From positions 738,651-802,650 of the forward strand of contig JAWZYV010001861.1 of the NCBI GenBank assembly GCA_038373885.1: a stretch of DNA of 64,000 nucleotides, written 5' to 3'. Every line of letters begins with the position of its first letter. The stretch's first letter is position 1. The position numbers were made by a program, and so were the translations under genes. This DNA is from Cheiracanthium punctorium. Taxonomy: Eukaryota > Arthropoda > Arachnida > Araneae > Cheiracanthiidae. Shown piece by piece: positions 43,363 to 55,484 of the stretch. A model generated the notes under the pieces. The model saw nothing but the letters and a program-made list of their open reading frames with translations, was not told the origin of the DNA and ran no database searches.

Positions 43363-43578
43363 GGTTGGTGCATAATTATCAGGCCTTTTTTCCTTTTCCC
43401 CATCGGGCGGAACAATCCCAGCTTTCGTTCCCTTCCAGTCTGCCAAAGGTGCCTGGTCGTCAAAATCCGATGGTCGACCTCTTCCTGGCTTATCTTCCAA
43501 GCTAATTTCACCAGGTTTGAAACTGACAAACCACCCTGAATAGAAAGATGGGATTGTTTTGATAATTATACACCAACC
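43363..43578 (-). mobile_element. mariner deletion derivative, 216 bp
   Basis: The terminal repeats GGTTGGTGCATAATTATC and GGTTGGTGTATAATTATC (right, minus strand) are flanked by TA (43361-43362, 43579-43580). The minus-strand interior encodes a mariner transposase fragment, WFVSFKPGEISLEDKPG and GRPSDFDDQ, joined directly to a C-terminal piece ending DNYAPT at the left terminus. Almost all of the transposase, including the catalytic triad, is deleted. Confidence 0.92.
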
Positions 43579-43689
43579 TATTACTAATTAAAAGTGTTAC
43601 TGCTTAAAACACCTCCTATTGCTAACAGTTGGCAGGACTAGACTTTAAAAGCGTTCTGTCTTAAAAAGATTTTATTTTGGTTGTTGTAG

Positions 43690-43870
43690 TGTATTATGGC
43701 AAAGCTACACAAGGGCTATCTGCAAAAGATAGGGGGTGCCTTGGTCGAAGGACATTTTAAAGGGTTCTAGCGCGTATTCACGCTGCATCTGTAGAAAAGT
43801 GACCAAAACTCAACACTGATAGATTGACAGCCGCATAATAGGACAAAATGCTAGACATTCACACTTTAAA
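43690..43870 (-). mobile_element. SINE-A, head degraded
   Basis: Plus-strand blocks GGGGTGCCTTGGTCGAAGGA, GGGTTCTAGCGCGTATTCAC and GATAGATTGACAGCCGC match the family. The B box is unrecognisable and the A box is absent. Confidence 0.75.
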
Positions 43871-43883
43871 CAAAATATTTTTT

Positions 43884-43949
43884 AATATTCTAAAAAAGTA
43901 ACATGCTGAAGCCCACAAAGCTTCAGCATGTTACTTTTTTACAATATTA
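43884..43949. repeat. Perfect 21-bp-stem hairpin
   Basis: Arms 43892-43912 and 43920-43940 (AAAAAAGTAACATGCTGAAGC and its complement, given here as positions) pair without mismatch around CCACAAA. After a short offset, AATATT pairs outside them. It is not at the end of a recognised element. Confidence 0.9.
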
Positions 43950-44299
43950 ACCACTACATAGACCATGCCTAAATGATGTTTGCGCTGAATAATTGCCTGA
44001 GACTATACCGTTAGCTAAAAAAAAAGTGCGCATATAATGATAGCGCTATGAAATAGTAACAAATTATGATTACTGTTTTTTTCACATATATAAAATTAAA
44101 TTAGCTGTCTTTCATTTTAAATTAAATTCAAAATGTGCAAATTTTTAGAGTTAAAGGGTTATTAGGGAGGGTCCCTTATTGTTAGGGGCCCGGGCGATTG
44201 CCCCGAATGCCCTGCTGGAAATCAGTCCTTGCATGTGTCCTGTGTTTTACGTACGGAATACAAATGCGGGTGGTGAACCCACTCAATACTTTTACCTTT
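43950..44299. other. No gene seen
   Basis: Unassigned. GGGGCCCGGGCGATTGCCCC at 44186 is a strong small palindrome. Confidence 0.45.
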
Positions 44300-44925
44300 C
44301 ATTCACCCTCCTCTCAGTCCGAAAAGCCGCTGATTCGAATCAAAATTTTTAGGTTATTCGAACGGTTAGATCTTATACCGTATTTAAATATATTGGAACA
44401 ATTTGTTATATTTTGTAACGGATTGTTTCAATATGAATGGCATTTCGTTATTGCGTTATAACGGTATGAAGATGTCGTTCTGTTCCTTTAACGTTATGGT
44501 CTCATACCGTATTTAAATTGTTATTGAACGAAAGGTTATATTTCTAACTAATTGATACTGTATCGTTATCAAATAGTTATGTGAGTTTAACGTTATAAAC
44601 TGAACGGTTAACATGATTAACCGAATGCATTCTGTTACTGTTCTTAGAGTTATTATGTATAGCACAGAAAAGAATAACGTTATAATAAGTGTACGTTGAA
44701 TATCGTTATTAAATATAACGTTATTCCACGAGCAGTTTTGTGTCAAGTAACCGAATACTGATTTCTCAAATCATTAACGTTATTGATTATAACGTTATTT
44801 CGTGAAGAACGATTTGAAAATTACGGTATGAATAACGTTATTCGGCTTGTGAATAACGTTATGAGTTGTAACGAATAACGAATTGGTTATAACGCGCATT
44901 ACGTTAAGTTACGGATCCCTGGTAT
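44300..44925 (-). mobile_element. TAACGTTA-rich dispersed element, copy 2
   Basis: This is the reverse-orientation relative of 22069-22680: it starts CACCCTCCTCTCAGTCCG and ends GGATCCCTGG. AACGTTA occurs at least eight times (for example ATAACGTTATTCGG and GATTATAACGTTATTTCG), mostly in the half near the GGATCCCTGG end. It is non-coding. Confidence 0.82.
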
Positions 44926-46734
44926 AAACTGTAACAAAAAATATTTTTTCAATTTTTTTTCCAAAAATATTAATTTTTCGCTAAACTTTTCTTTAGTCGT
45001 CTCGGGGCGCCCCCTTTACCTTTGCGCCTTTGGGCTGTGCGCAATCTGCACACCCACTAGCGACGGGCCTGTACATCGGTTAAAAAAGTTAATTTTTAAA
45101 TCTATGCATCAATGTCTCGCAAAGTTGCCCGTTAAGTAAGATTTTAACGTTTCACAAAATCTTAAAACTGATTTGAAAAGAGAAAATATAGTCTGAAGTT
45201 TAGTAGTAATCAGTCATAACCGAATCTTTACTTTTCTTTAGTCTTTTTCAGGACGTTTAAATAAAAACGCTTTCGGAAAGTTAAATCTTTAAAGAAGTTC
45301 CTGGTTTCCTCCTTGAATGAAAAGGACCAATCTATTCATTTACGACAACACGTTAATCGTGCTTGAAATTGGAATTTATTTTTGATCTAAATGTGAATCA
45401 TTAAGGCATGGAGCCCCCTGCATTGGCGCCTACAAAAATATATTTGTGCAGGTCCCATGTTTCAATGATTCCTTCATAACTGGCATTGGCTATCTAAATT
45501 TGAAATTTTAAATAAGGATGTAATGAAGTAGTCGATTTAAAATTTATTCATTCTCTAATGTAGATGTTAAAATTAGTCTAAAATAAACTAAATTGTTTGA
45601 CTGTGAAACAAATGCATTGATCAGTTTTTTTACAATAAGAAAGCTACGAACTACAGGAAAAAATTGTCTATCCACTTTGTGATTGCTAAAAAATTAATCA
45701 TAGATCAAAAAGAATAAGACAAATGTGTGTCAAAGTGACGGTTTAGCTTATACTGCTCGCTGTTTTCTAATTAGTTCAACTTAGCGAAACATTGATGCAT
45801 GGATTTAAAAATTAAAGTATTCCTCTTTGTTACATTAAATTTTCTAGTGCAAGTACCGCAGCGAGAACTATTACTTGGAACTAAAGAAGTTGGAAATTTT
45901 ACAAACTGTTATAAATTTCGAGCAACAAAACTGCTTTAGATTAAGCATAATGCATATACAAAGTCAACAGTAAATTTCTACAAATGCCTGGTTGAATATT
46001 TAACCATGTTACTTTAAGCTGTTATCTAAAATGGGTTTAATTTTAGATTCTATGACTAGCTTATTTCAGCATAGAAGTAAGATTGTTACTTATGCAGACG
46101 TTTCATATTTAAGTTATAAATGGTCATTATTTTTCGATCTACCGCTGATATTTTTTATGGCAAGAATTTAAAACTTGTCGATAGCAAAAATGATTCTAAT
46201 TTTTAATGGGAAATTTTGATTACTGTACACAGTACGATTTACTAACCAGATATTCCTTTTGTCAGAATTCTTTCGGAATATACAGCTTAGCATGTGTTAA
46301 AATTTAATGAAGTTTAGTAAGTTTTTTCAAAATTTATTTCACTTAAGCTGCATAGCACAGTATTTTATTTTTTTTTTTCTTTTTGAAACTGCCATAAGAA
46401 AAGTCGAGTGCAAAAACAGCTCAAAATATTTTTCATGTTTGTAACTGCAATCTTCTGGAAAGGCATTACTAAATACGGTATATTGAGCCATAATTGTTGA
46501 AAGTAGAATAGTTTCCATTTAAAGAAGTTAGATTAGTTTTCTGTTAAAAGAATTCAAAAGGATAATTTCTTTATGTAATTTTTACGAGGCTAAATATTGG
46601 GTAGTAACTTCAATTGTTGCCGTTTAATCTAAAATTTACATTACATCTGAAGTCAAACGTTGAAGTATGAAAATTTTGTAGAAATGCTTATTTTTATACG
46701 GTATAAGAAATGTTCAGATCCGGGGGAAAAAATT
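44926..46734. other. 1.8 kb without a recognisable gene
   Basis: AT-rich and free of paired element ends except for a hAT-type right end, CTAGCGACGGGCCTG, at about 45058-45072. No domain was found in any frame. Confidence 0.5.
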
Positions 46735-46870
46735 GTTTTCCAGTAGTGTGGATAAAACACTGGACATGGGATACGGCTAAAGTGCGAAGGGCAAAGTTCA
46801 GGCGAGCCGCGCAGCTGTCAGTCTGAACGGTTTGGAGTTTGAGGCTGTTCCCTCCAGAATCCAGATATAA
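46735..46870 (+). mobile_element. SINE-A, 3'-truncated
   Basis: A degraded head (GTGTGGATAAAACAC), GCCGCGCAGCTGTCAGTCTG and GGTTTGGAGTTT match the first half of the family. The second half is not recognisable. Confidence 0.7.
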
Positions 46871-49366
46871 CTTGAATACCAGTTACATTTCTTTTGTCCT
46901 TTTGCTACCACCGGGACATAAGGCCCACAGGTAGTTTCAAATGACCTATGGGATAAATATTGTATTAATGCGTGTCCCACGGGCATTCCTTGATAAAACT
47001 GACACTTTAGAGTAATTTTTCATTATTTCAGTATTTTAAGGATATTTTCTTTGTAATGTGTTAAAGTACTTAATTTTTTTTCTCAGAAAAAAAGTAGTAG
47101 TGAAAGGGCTTAAGTCATCGTCCCGAATCCCCTCCCTCCCCCCCAAATTTGCAGATATTCCACGTGATTGTGAATGTAAGCTATTCTGCTTGTAAATAGA
47201 TCTTAATTTTACTCGATTGTTACTACGAAATTTTGGGAATTCCCAAGTTGAAGTTGTTATCCTTTCAGTTATGTGCAGTAGAACAGTACATCGATGCTTT
47301 TGACGCTGGTGTCCCATTTAATGTATATAAAAATTGTATTTTAAGTTCTGTATGTACTTAACGATTTCGCGAGATACTGTTAATGGATTTATGTTAATAA
47401 CTGAAAATGTAAGGGAATTATAAAAAAATTAATTGTAACGCATTATGTGTAAAGATTTTTGTAATAAAAATTATGGCTTTAATGAAAGTCCTTTTTCTTT
47501 GTTCACTCATTTTTATATGGTGAGGGAGAGAAATGGTAACAGTTTCGGAACTCAATGATGCATTAATTTAAACGGAATGTTTCGGCAACACGGAATCTTA
47601 ACCCTTTTACATATCAGCTAGAATATTTTCTGAAATTTTGAGGAAACAGATTATAAACGTAAAAAACTGGAAAATAAATTTTCAGTAAGTCAAGTAAAAG
47701 TTTTTGGCCAAAAAGTGCTTATACAGTTCGATATAACTTACTTTTGTATTACACTTGAAAATATAACTGCAGCATACCAAAATGTTACTGAAGTGTTTGT
47801 GAACAGTTTAAGTCGAGAATTTTCTAAAATCATTAAGGTTGTGATGTTGACCAACGAAGAAACAAAGTGCTGCAATAACCATTAGAGAGATTGCTAGTTT
47901 AGTGTTACAAAACAATCGCAAAAATTAGATTCTTAAAATTATTTTATGCTCACGTTATTCAAGAAAGTCCTATTTTTTTAATGCACCATTTTTTATTTAT
48001 ACGGCTTTAATTGGTACGTTGCAGATCTATAACCAGGGATACAAAGAATTAAATGCTGAAGATGAGTCTTGACAAATTTTCGACATGCATTCGACAACTT
48101 GATATTGGAAGTTTTTCAGCACTACTAACTTGCTAACCACTAATAAGTGGAAAGAAATGTATAGCCATGGACAATCAAGAACTTAGGTTAAGTTTAATAA
48201 CTTAAACGGCTTCTCTCTGAACATTCACTGCAACCATGGAGATTTTAACGAAGCAAAATAATTTAACTTCGGTAAATACTCTATTTTCAGTGTTTTGAGC
48301 CTGACGTTTTACGAGAATCTTTCTACATCGGCATAGATTCAAATTAAAAGTTAATTGCTAATAGAATCTCTCAATCGTTGTAGGGGGGGGGGACAATAAC
48401 CGAAAGGAATTTCCCGATTTCGAATTTTGTAATAAGCAGATGTTTTCCACTTGTAGAAGAAATTTCACCTTGCTCCGTCATTGGAAAATTCCAAAAGTGA
48501 AATTGTATTGGGTGAATTGGAAAGTAATGTAGTTTTTAAACTTTGAATTCCAATTTTACAAAGTCTTCAATAAAGCGGTGACTTAACGGATTAATTGACT
48601 GCATTTCAAAGCAACAAACTTAAGTTCTGTGATAAAGAATTACAAAAAGTTTCCAAATTGATATTAGGTATTTGCGAGTTAAATTTTACAAGAATATACG
48701 AACAGAACGTTCGGCACCTTACATACGTTGCTATTTTTGGAAAATGTTCTTACTTAGCACAAACATTACAAATCTCTAGCTTGAGAATCTTGTATCAATT
48801 TCAATAATTTCAGTTTGGTATTGTAGAATACATTAGTTTTTTGTTCCCTTAATAGTCTTCTCTATTAGTTTGCACGTTGGAATTCATACGAACCGCGTAT
48901 CCACGCATATTTAGATAAAGTATTACATACTTAGAACAAGTGTTAGTGAAATACTCATTTTTACGAGTATCCAAAATAACTCTATTTCAGGAGATATAAC
49001 TCGAATTTCTTATACTTTAGGTAAGCTTCTTTTCACTGCTTTGTACTAGACATTTTTTTCTGGTACATTCGATATTGCAGTTATACATTTTGAAGATAAT
49101 TCAAGAACTTCCCTTGCCTGTAACTCCTTTCTCTGCATGAAGAGTTGCGATGCAGTGAAACATAAACGGCGCTTTTTCTTCCAAACTATGTCAACTGGTA
49201 TTTTTGTCATGCCACAAGCATCTCTGTACAGTCATTGTATTGTAATTTACTTCTTGAATTTTCCTTGATTGTTAAAACTATTTTTTACTTCATGTAGTAG
49301 TGAATAATGCAGCGAAATATAAACGACGGCTTTTATTCCAAACGATGGCAACCGATGTGTAAAGGA
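46871..49366. other. 2.5 kb without a defended gene
   Basis: AT-rich. TTAA-CCCTTTTAC at 47598 and GTAAAAGG-TTAA at 49798 could be the ends of an old TTAA-type element, but the match is short. ATGCAGTGAAACATAAACGG-type blocks at 49148 and 49298 recur at 50173, indicating a shared repeat of unknown kind. Confidence 0.4.
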
Positions 49367-49697
49367 TAATGTTCCCAATTGGGAACATCGAATTAAAAAT
49401 TCATTATTCAAAAATGAGGTTTTATCAGCATTGACTTGGAAAAAATTATCAGATATTTATGGCTATATATCAGATTTATGAAACTGGATAAAAAATCATG
49501 AAAACTGCCATTTTTATAAATTTTTACACAGCTATCTTGATACACCCCTACACTCTCATCTTTACTTAAATTTAAAATAAACCTTTCATTAATTCTTACC
49601 ATTTCACTTATTTAAACTGCCCATCAGTATATTCGGTTTTTGAAACCAATGTAAAAGTATAGTCCGACATGACCCATGCTCCCAATTGGGAATACGG
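49367..49697. mobile_element. Possible MITE with palindromic ends
   Basis: ATGTTCCCAATTGGGAACAT (49370) and GCTCCCAATTGGGAATA (49680) are near-identical palindromes bounding a 330-bp A/T-rich stretch. I see no target duplication. Confidence 0.4.
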
Positions 49698-49841
49698 TGA
49701 AAATTGTATAAAAAATCCCCCCCCCCCAATTTAAATGACCAATATCCTTTAGTTAACGCATTGGAAGGCAAACTTTGCCTGGATCTCAGTTCGGTCGGTA
49801 AAAGGTTAACTTGATGTTTGCACAGTCCCTATTTTACTTAA

Positions 49842-50432
49842 CCCTGTGAGCGTCTTGGAGATGGACGAGTAATGTAAGGTTATTTTTGAGGTAAAATTTA
49901 CATGCAGCTTTCAAATTTTTTTTTTTTTTAAATGATTGGAAGATTTGAGATAAGAAAATCTCAATAGTTCATTTTTTTACAAGCTTCAATATCAGAACAT
50001 ACTTGATACCAGAGTTTAATGAATAATTATGGATGCATTGCAGTGGAAACTAGAATGAATTGGACATGAATTTAAGGCAGAGTTGCTTCGAGGATAAAAT
50101 ATAAGTTTATAAGATGCTTCATGAATTTTCCTCTTGCCTACTAAACCCTTTTTTCCTGCGTGAAGATCTATAATGCAGTGAAATGTAAATGTGCTGTTTA
50201 TTCCGAACGATGTCAAGTTTTCCATCACAAACGGCAGTCTTGCTCTTTGTACAGTGTTTTATTTGATTTGTCAGGTACAAAAGTAGGTACTTGCGTATTA
50301 TCCTGGCGGTCCGCAAAGACGAGCGGTTTTCCGCCTAGATAAATGTCTGACACAGGATGCTTTGGAATAAGATTGCCAACAGTTTGCCTGCTCATTTGAT
50401 GAAAAAATAGTTTAGGGGGAATGACCGCAGGG
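49842..50432. mobile_element. Possible TTAA-flanked element, 591 bp
   Basis: TTAA occurs at 49838-49841 and 50433-50436. The ends read CCCTGTGAGCGTC and CCCTGCGGTCATT (right, minus strand), so only the outermost bases agree. A minus-strand frame (50225-50464) has no domain I recognise. Confidence 0.4.
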
Positions 50433-50436
50433 TTAA

Positions 50437-51250
50437 TACTAAGTACCCAAATGTATTTAATCATTGAATTTCAATTTGAACTAATTACAATATTACCTTG
50501 ATCAAACATTCATTATCCCATTCGGCTGGTTGGTTTTTTACCCTCAAACATCAAAAACTTTCTAGAGTTTATAAATCACTAAAAATAGGATGGGGGGGGG
50601 ATTTTAAAATTTTTAATGTAGCCCGCGTTTTTTCTTATATTTGTCTGCATGTCTATAAAATTTCAAACCCATTAGCAAAGTCAGAAGCAAACTTTGAATA
50701 CACACCCACACATGCATACATTCATATTTATTTATATGGATATAGTAACACATCGTACCACATTCTATTCCATGCTACCTTCCCTTTTTAGCTGGCATTA
50801 ATCAATACTCTTCTCAATAAGACTCGGTACACCAAAATAATATTTTTTTAATCAATGCAACGCCTTTTATTACTTAATCACCATCAACAGTTTCCGAGAC
50901 TTTCCCTTGGACTTATTAAAAGCCCCTCTTTTTGGCTGGACACAGATGGTCAAAAATAGCGTCTGGACTGCAAAAATAGCGTCCATCCTGTCCAGTGTCC
51001 AGGCCGTTGTCTATGGCCTAGACGCTCGACAGCAGGGAAGAGAGTGTAAACAGCCCCTTCAAAGGATATGAAGACTGATCCCTTCTTCCCAAGTTTGTAC
51101 CTGTAATATATTGCTTCACTTTTGAGATTTTAGTTTTTCTTTTGAAGAAGTTTCAAAGTCGGGGCCTTTGGAGGTTGGGGCGACTGCCAATTTCGCCAGC
51201 CGTTAGATCCGCCACTGCATTTGGAAGTTCTTGAGAAATCTGATTTTCAT
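50437..51250. other. No gene; one hAT-type end
   Basis: GTTAGATCCGCCACTG at 51201-51215 is the right end of a hAT-type element of the 15.5-kb terminal class. Its left end is not found. A G8 run lies at 50592. Confidence 0.45.
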
Positions 51251-51736
51251 CTACGGACCTAGGCCAAATTAAAAAATCTCTTCTAATGTATTTTTCCCAT
51301 CTGCAAAGATTTTAAAAGTTTTGATTTTTTTTAAAATTTTCATCCTTTCTTTTCTTTAATTCATTTTTTTAATACGAACACGTCTAGGCAAAATAAAGGG
51401 GGCATTACCACCCCCCCCCCTCCGAGAAAAAAGATATATCGATTTTTATAAGTTATACTGCATTCTAGATTTTGAGTTCTCAACCAGCCCCCAAAAAAAT
51501 TCCTGCCTACCCTACTGGGCTGAGAACTCAAAAGCTAGAATGCAGTATAACTTACATTGAATTTTATCTTTTTTTAGTGCCCCCTTTATTTTGCCTAAAA
51601 GTGTTCGAATAAAAAATGAATTAAAGAAAAGAAAGTATGAAAATTAAAAAAAAAATATTCATAAAACGAGTTTAAAATCTTTTACGGATGGAAAAATACA
51701 TTAGAAAAGATTTTTTAGTTTGGCCTAGATCCGTAG
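51251..51736. repeat. ~490-bp inverted repeat
   Basis: Left arm 51251-51490 pairs with right arm 51517-51736 around a 26-bp loop. Examples are CTACGGACCTAGGCCA with TGGCCTAGATCCGTAG, and GTTATACTGCATTCTAG with its complement. Mismatches and indels are scattered. A foldback MITE is likely, but no target duplication is evident. Confidence 0.85.
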
Positions 51737-52242
51737 CTGAACCTCCAACTACTCAAGGGAAACTTTCAAATGTACCATGGGGAAATTAAGAACTTTCAAA
51801 TCCACAAATAAGTAATTTCTCCATTCTCCCTAATTCTCCCTATCAACCATCCCCTGGCTACGCTCCTGTGTCAGCCACCCACGAAAAAAATTCCTGGCTA
51901 CGGTACTAAAACTTGAAATAGAGAGAAATGTCTACTTTATTTTTATATTAGAAATTTAGTATCCCACAAGGTGGTTTAAATAAAAAATTTTAACATTTCT
52001 TACCATGTTTTTTGAAACCAGTGACAAAAGACCTAGTAAGCACTTTATAACAAAAACTAAATAATCAAAAGTTAAAAAATATCATAGTTCGAATGATTAA
52101 AAACTAGAAACGTCATAGTTTCTGCTTTAAAATGATGAAAAAATGCCATAATTGACGTTCGCGTACCAATGCTGACATTCCTTATCAGTTGCACGGCCAC
52201 TCGCATCCCTCCCTCTCCAGTTACTATTAGTTATAATTCTCT
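51737..52242. other. No gene; eroded hAT-type ends
   Basis: CCCTGGCTACGCTCCTG (51850-51866) and TTCCTGGCTACGGTA (51890-51904) look like two successive hAT-type right termini. No coding was seen. Confidence 0.4.
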
Positions 52243-52316
52243 TTTTTGTATCTTACTTGGCTGAGGCCAAGTTTACTCGAACTGTATGAACTTGTGTCAT
52301 ACTGACGAGTGATGAT
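52243..52316 (+). repeat. Dispersed repeat F1
   Basis: TTGTATCTTACTTGGCTGAG to TGACGAGTGATG matches 57709-57788 (~85% by eye), including CAAGTTTACTCGAACT and TTGTGTCATAC. Class unknown. Confidence 0.7.
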
Positions 52317-52535
52317 GATGAAAGATGGAATTTGAGGGAGCACCTGGCATGAATTCTTATCACCAGTGTGTGATAAGTGTGTAATAAACATCTTGAATTT
52401 AAAAAGCCCAAAAGTCCGGGCCAAAGAAATGTCAATAAAAACAGTCCGACTATGCCTACGGATCGAAAACTTGGCAAACATGAAAAGAGCAGCGACGCTG
52501 CGAAACACAAGAGAAGGTGGGGGGGGGGGGGAAAT

Positions 52536-52578
52536 CCGACCCATCAGGGCCTTCTCTATTGTACTCCTCGGGCCTGCT
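52536..52578 (+). repeat. Dispersed repeat F2
   Basis: GGGCCTTCTCTATTGTACTC and the following GGGCCTGC are matched in reverse at 56639-56680. It is short but well conserved. Confidence 0.6.
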
Positions 52579-52620
52579 ACAGTGCTTTCCCTCCACTGCC
52601 CTACGTCACAAAATACGGCT

Positions 52621-53546
52621 AGTGTGTACTAGTCTCAAATTCAGTGCTACTAAGTATGCGTTAAAAGCATGTGATTAAAAGCTTCCAGAATGTGAATATA
52701 TGGATAATATTTATCAGTGACGTGCATTCAAATGTGGATAATTTTGCTTAATATTACAAGGTAAGTGATCTTTACCTTAAAAAAAAGTGTAGTACAGTCT
52801 TTCTTTTACTTAAGCTATCTTCAAAAGAATTAAGAATCATGCAACTTTTGAGCCGCTTTTCAAAATATCGAGTTATAAGTCTAGGGGAATCTTAAACATT
52901 CTAAAATTAGGTACTTTGAAATATGAACAATAGAGAGGATGTAATGTCTTTTCCCCCATTCCTGTGCTTAAGCTTTATTAATTCATTTGTTTCAATATAT
53001 GTGTTTGTACGTTTATTATTCGAAAAAATGAAAACAAAAGGGTTATAATTTGATGCAGGTCAATCATATATATCTTTTAGTGTTGTTTAATTAGAGCGTA
53101 TGGTGAAAAATTCTATGTATTCCTATAATTCCTAATTGAATATTATTTGCAACATTCAAATATAGTTCTCATACACAAAATTGCATTGTAAAACATGAAA
53201 ATTATAAAAAAAACACTACTCATTTAGTATGTTATCTTACTATTTAATACTTTGTCATTTTATTCTTATACGTATCATGAGTATTTAATCATTCTTATAC
53301 GCTTACTGTTAGTAACATTGCAAAGAAAACATTGGGAAAAGACATTCTGAATATCCCATTTTCTCTCACACAGTTTGATTCGTTAATATGCTGCTTTAAA
53401 AATTATTCATTTTTTAAATGAAAAGAATTAGGACTGTTTTTTGAAGAAAAAAATATTGTTTCATGCCACTTGGTTTTGAAAGAAAATAAATCGCCTAAGT
53501 GATTTGAAATTTTCCAGGATGCCTCTTCACAAGCTTTACTACACAA
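52621..53546. other. No gene seen
   Basis: A/T-rich, no element end, no domain. Confidence 0.5.
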
Positions 53547-55483
53547 TCTATAAAAATAAAATTAGACTTTTGTCTGTACATTTCTTGGAATTCAAAAATT
53601 TTGCGATTTCTATCCGTTTCAAGCACCCGGGAATCCGATGCGACCCTCAAAAAAAAGTTTGTCTGTCTGTCATTCTGTCATTCTGTCCGTGACGCTTTTT
53701 TTGTTTAAGCATCACGTAAAAACGACTGAAGCGAATGATATGAAATTTGGGTGTCATGATAGGTGGTCACTCAACTTAAAACATAGACGTCAAATTTTTA
53801 AAAAATCTTGATTGGATTTTGAGATTTTGCGAAAATCCTTTCAAACTGCGTAAATTTGTGTTCAAGCATCACGTAAAAACGACTGAAGCGAATGATATGA
53901 AATTGGGTGTCGTGATAGGTGGTCACTCAACTTAAAACATAGGCGTCCAATTTTTAAAAAATCCTGATTGGATTTTGAGATTTTGCGAAAAAACTTTCAA
54001 ATTGCGTAAATTTGTGTTCAAGCATCACGTAAAAACGACTGAAGCGAATGATATGAAATTTGGTGTCATGATAGGTGGTCACTCAACTTAGAACATAGGC
54101 GTCGAATTAAAAAAAAAAAATCTTGACTAGATTTTGAGATTTTGCGAAAATCATTTCAAACTGCGTAAATTTGTGTTCGCACATCACGTAATAACTGCAA
54201 AGATGAAAAAATGATATTTGGTGAAATGATAGGTGGTCACTCACCTTAAACTATAAGCATCTAATTAAAAAAAAATTGATCAGATTTCGAGATTTTGCGA
54301 AAATCGTTTAAAACTGAGTGGATCTTTGTTCCCGCATTAAGTAATAATGACTAAAGCGAATGATATGAAATTTGGTCACATGATAGATGGTTGCTCAACA
54401 TAAACTATAGGTGTCCAATTTTTTAAACATTTTTATTAGATTTTTAGATTTTGTGAAAATTCTCTCAAAATACGCTTATATTTCTTCAAACATCACGTAA
54501 TAACGATTAATACGAATGATATGAAATTTAGTGATAGGATAGGTAGTTGCTAATCTTAATTTATAGGCGTTGAAATTTTAAAATATATTGATTACATTTT
54601 GAGATTTTGCGAAAATCGTTTTAAAATGCTGAAATTTTGTTCTAGCATCACGAAATAAAGACTGCAGGGAATGGAACAAAATTGGGTGACAGGATAGGTT
54701 GTCACTCAACTTAAATTCTAGCCTTCAAAATTTTTCAGAAATGTTGATTAGATTTTGAGATTTTGCGAAAATTATTTCAATATGCGTCAATATTCGTTCG
54801 CGCATCACATAATTACGACCAAAGCGAATGATATGAAATTTGGTCACATGATAGATGGTTGCTCAACATAAACTATAGGTGTCCAATTTTTTAAACATTT
54901 TTATTAGATTTTGAGATTTTGTGAAAATTCTCTCAAAATACGCTTATATTTCTTCAAACATCACGTAATAACGACTAATACGAATGATATGAAATTTAGT
55001 GATAGGATAGGTAGTTGCTAATCTTAATTTATAGGCGTTGAAATTTTAAAATATATTGATTACATTTTGAGATTTTGCGAAAATCGTTTTAAAATGCTGA
55101 AATTTTGTTCTAGCATCACGAAATAAAGACTGCAGGGAATGGAACAAAATTGGGTGACAGGATAGGTTGTCACTCAACTTAAATTCTAGCCTTCAAAATT
55201 TTTCAGAAATGTTGATTAGATTATGAGATTTTGCGAAAATTATTTCAATATGCGTCAATATTCGTTCGCGCATCACATAATTACGACCAAAGCGAATGAA
55301 ATGATATTACTTAGTTACTCTCTAACCTGTAATATTTTAACAATACTTAAAAATTATAACTTCGCTTTCTTTACTTTGGCAACATACTACATCCATTCTG
55401 TGAACTCCTACAATGCTGACGAAAGTTCTTGCTTTTTGGAAATTTGCATTCACTAACCCGTCAAGGACGGGTACTTCAGCTAG
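53547..55483 (+). mobile_element. Non-autonomous Helitron, 1.94 kb
   Basis: The 5' end is TCTATAAAAATAAAATTAG after A (53546). The 3' end has a perfect 6-bp-stem hairpin ACCCGT-CAAGG-ACGGGT (55456-55472), 7 bp before CTAG (55480-55483), followed by T (55484). The element therefore sits between A and T without a duplication, as rolling-circle Helitrons do. There is no Rep/helicase frame. Most of the interior is a tandem array. A 5' fragment of the family lies at 19797. Confidence 0.92.
53709..55300 (+). repeat. ~156-bp tandem monomers with a 468-bp higher-order unit
   Basis: GCATCACGTAAAAACGAC starts monomers at 53709, 53866, 54022 and (variant) 54179. About ten monomers follow, each with GATTTTGAGATTTTGCGAAA. 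A three-monomer block starting at 54367 recurs almost unchanged at 54835, an offset of 468 bp. The array is A/T-rich and non-coding. Confidence 0.9.
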
Positions 55484-55484
55484 T

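Noticed and set aside
48595..48807. 70-codon plus-strand frame as a gene
   Set aside because: AT-rich, no domain, and not part of any recognised element.
47602..49805. 2.2-kb TTAA-flanked piggyBac-type element
   Set aside because: Only eight to nine terminal bases agree, the copy numbers of C and G differ at the two ends, and no transposase is visible inside.
53709..55300. CRISPR or regularly spaced regulatory sites
   Set aside because: The ~156-bp monomers are contiguous tandem repeats within a Helitron.
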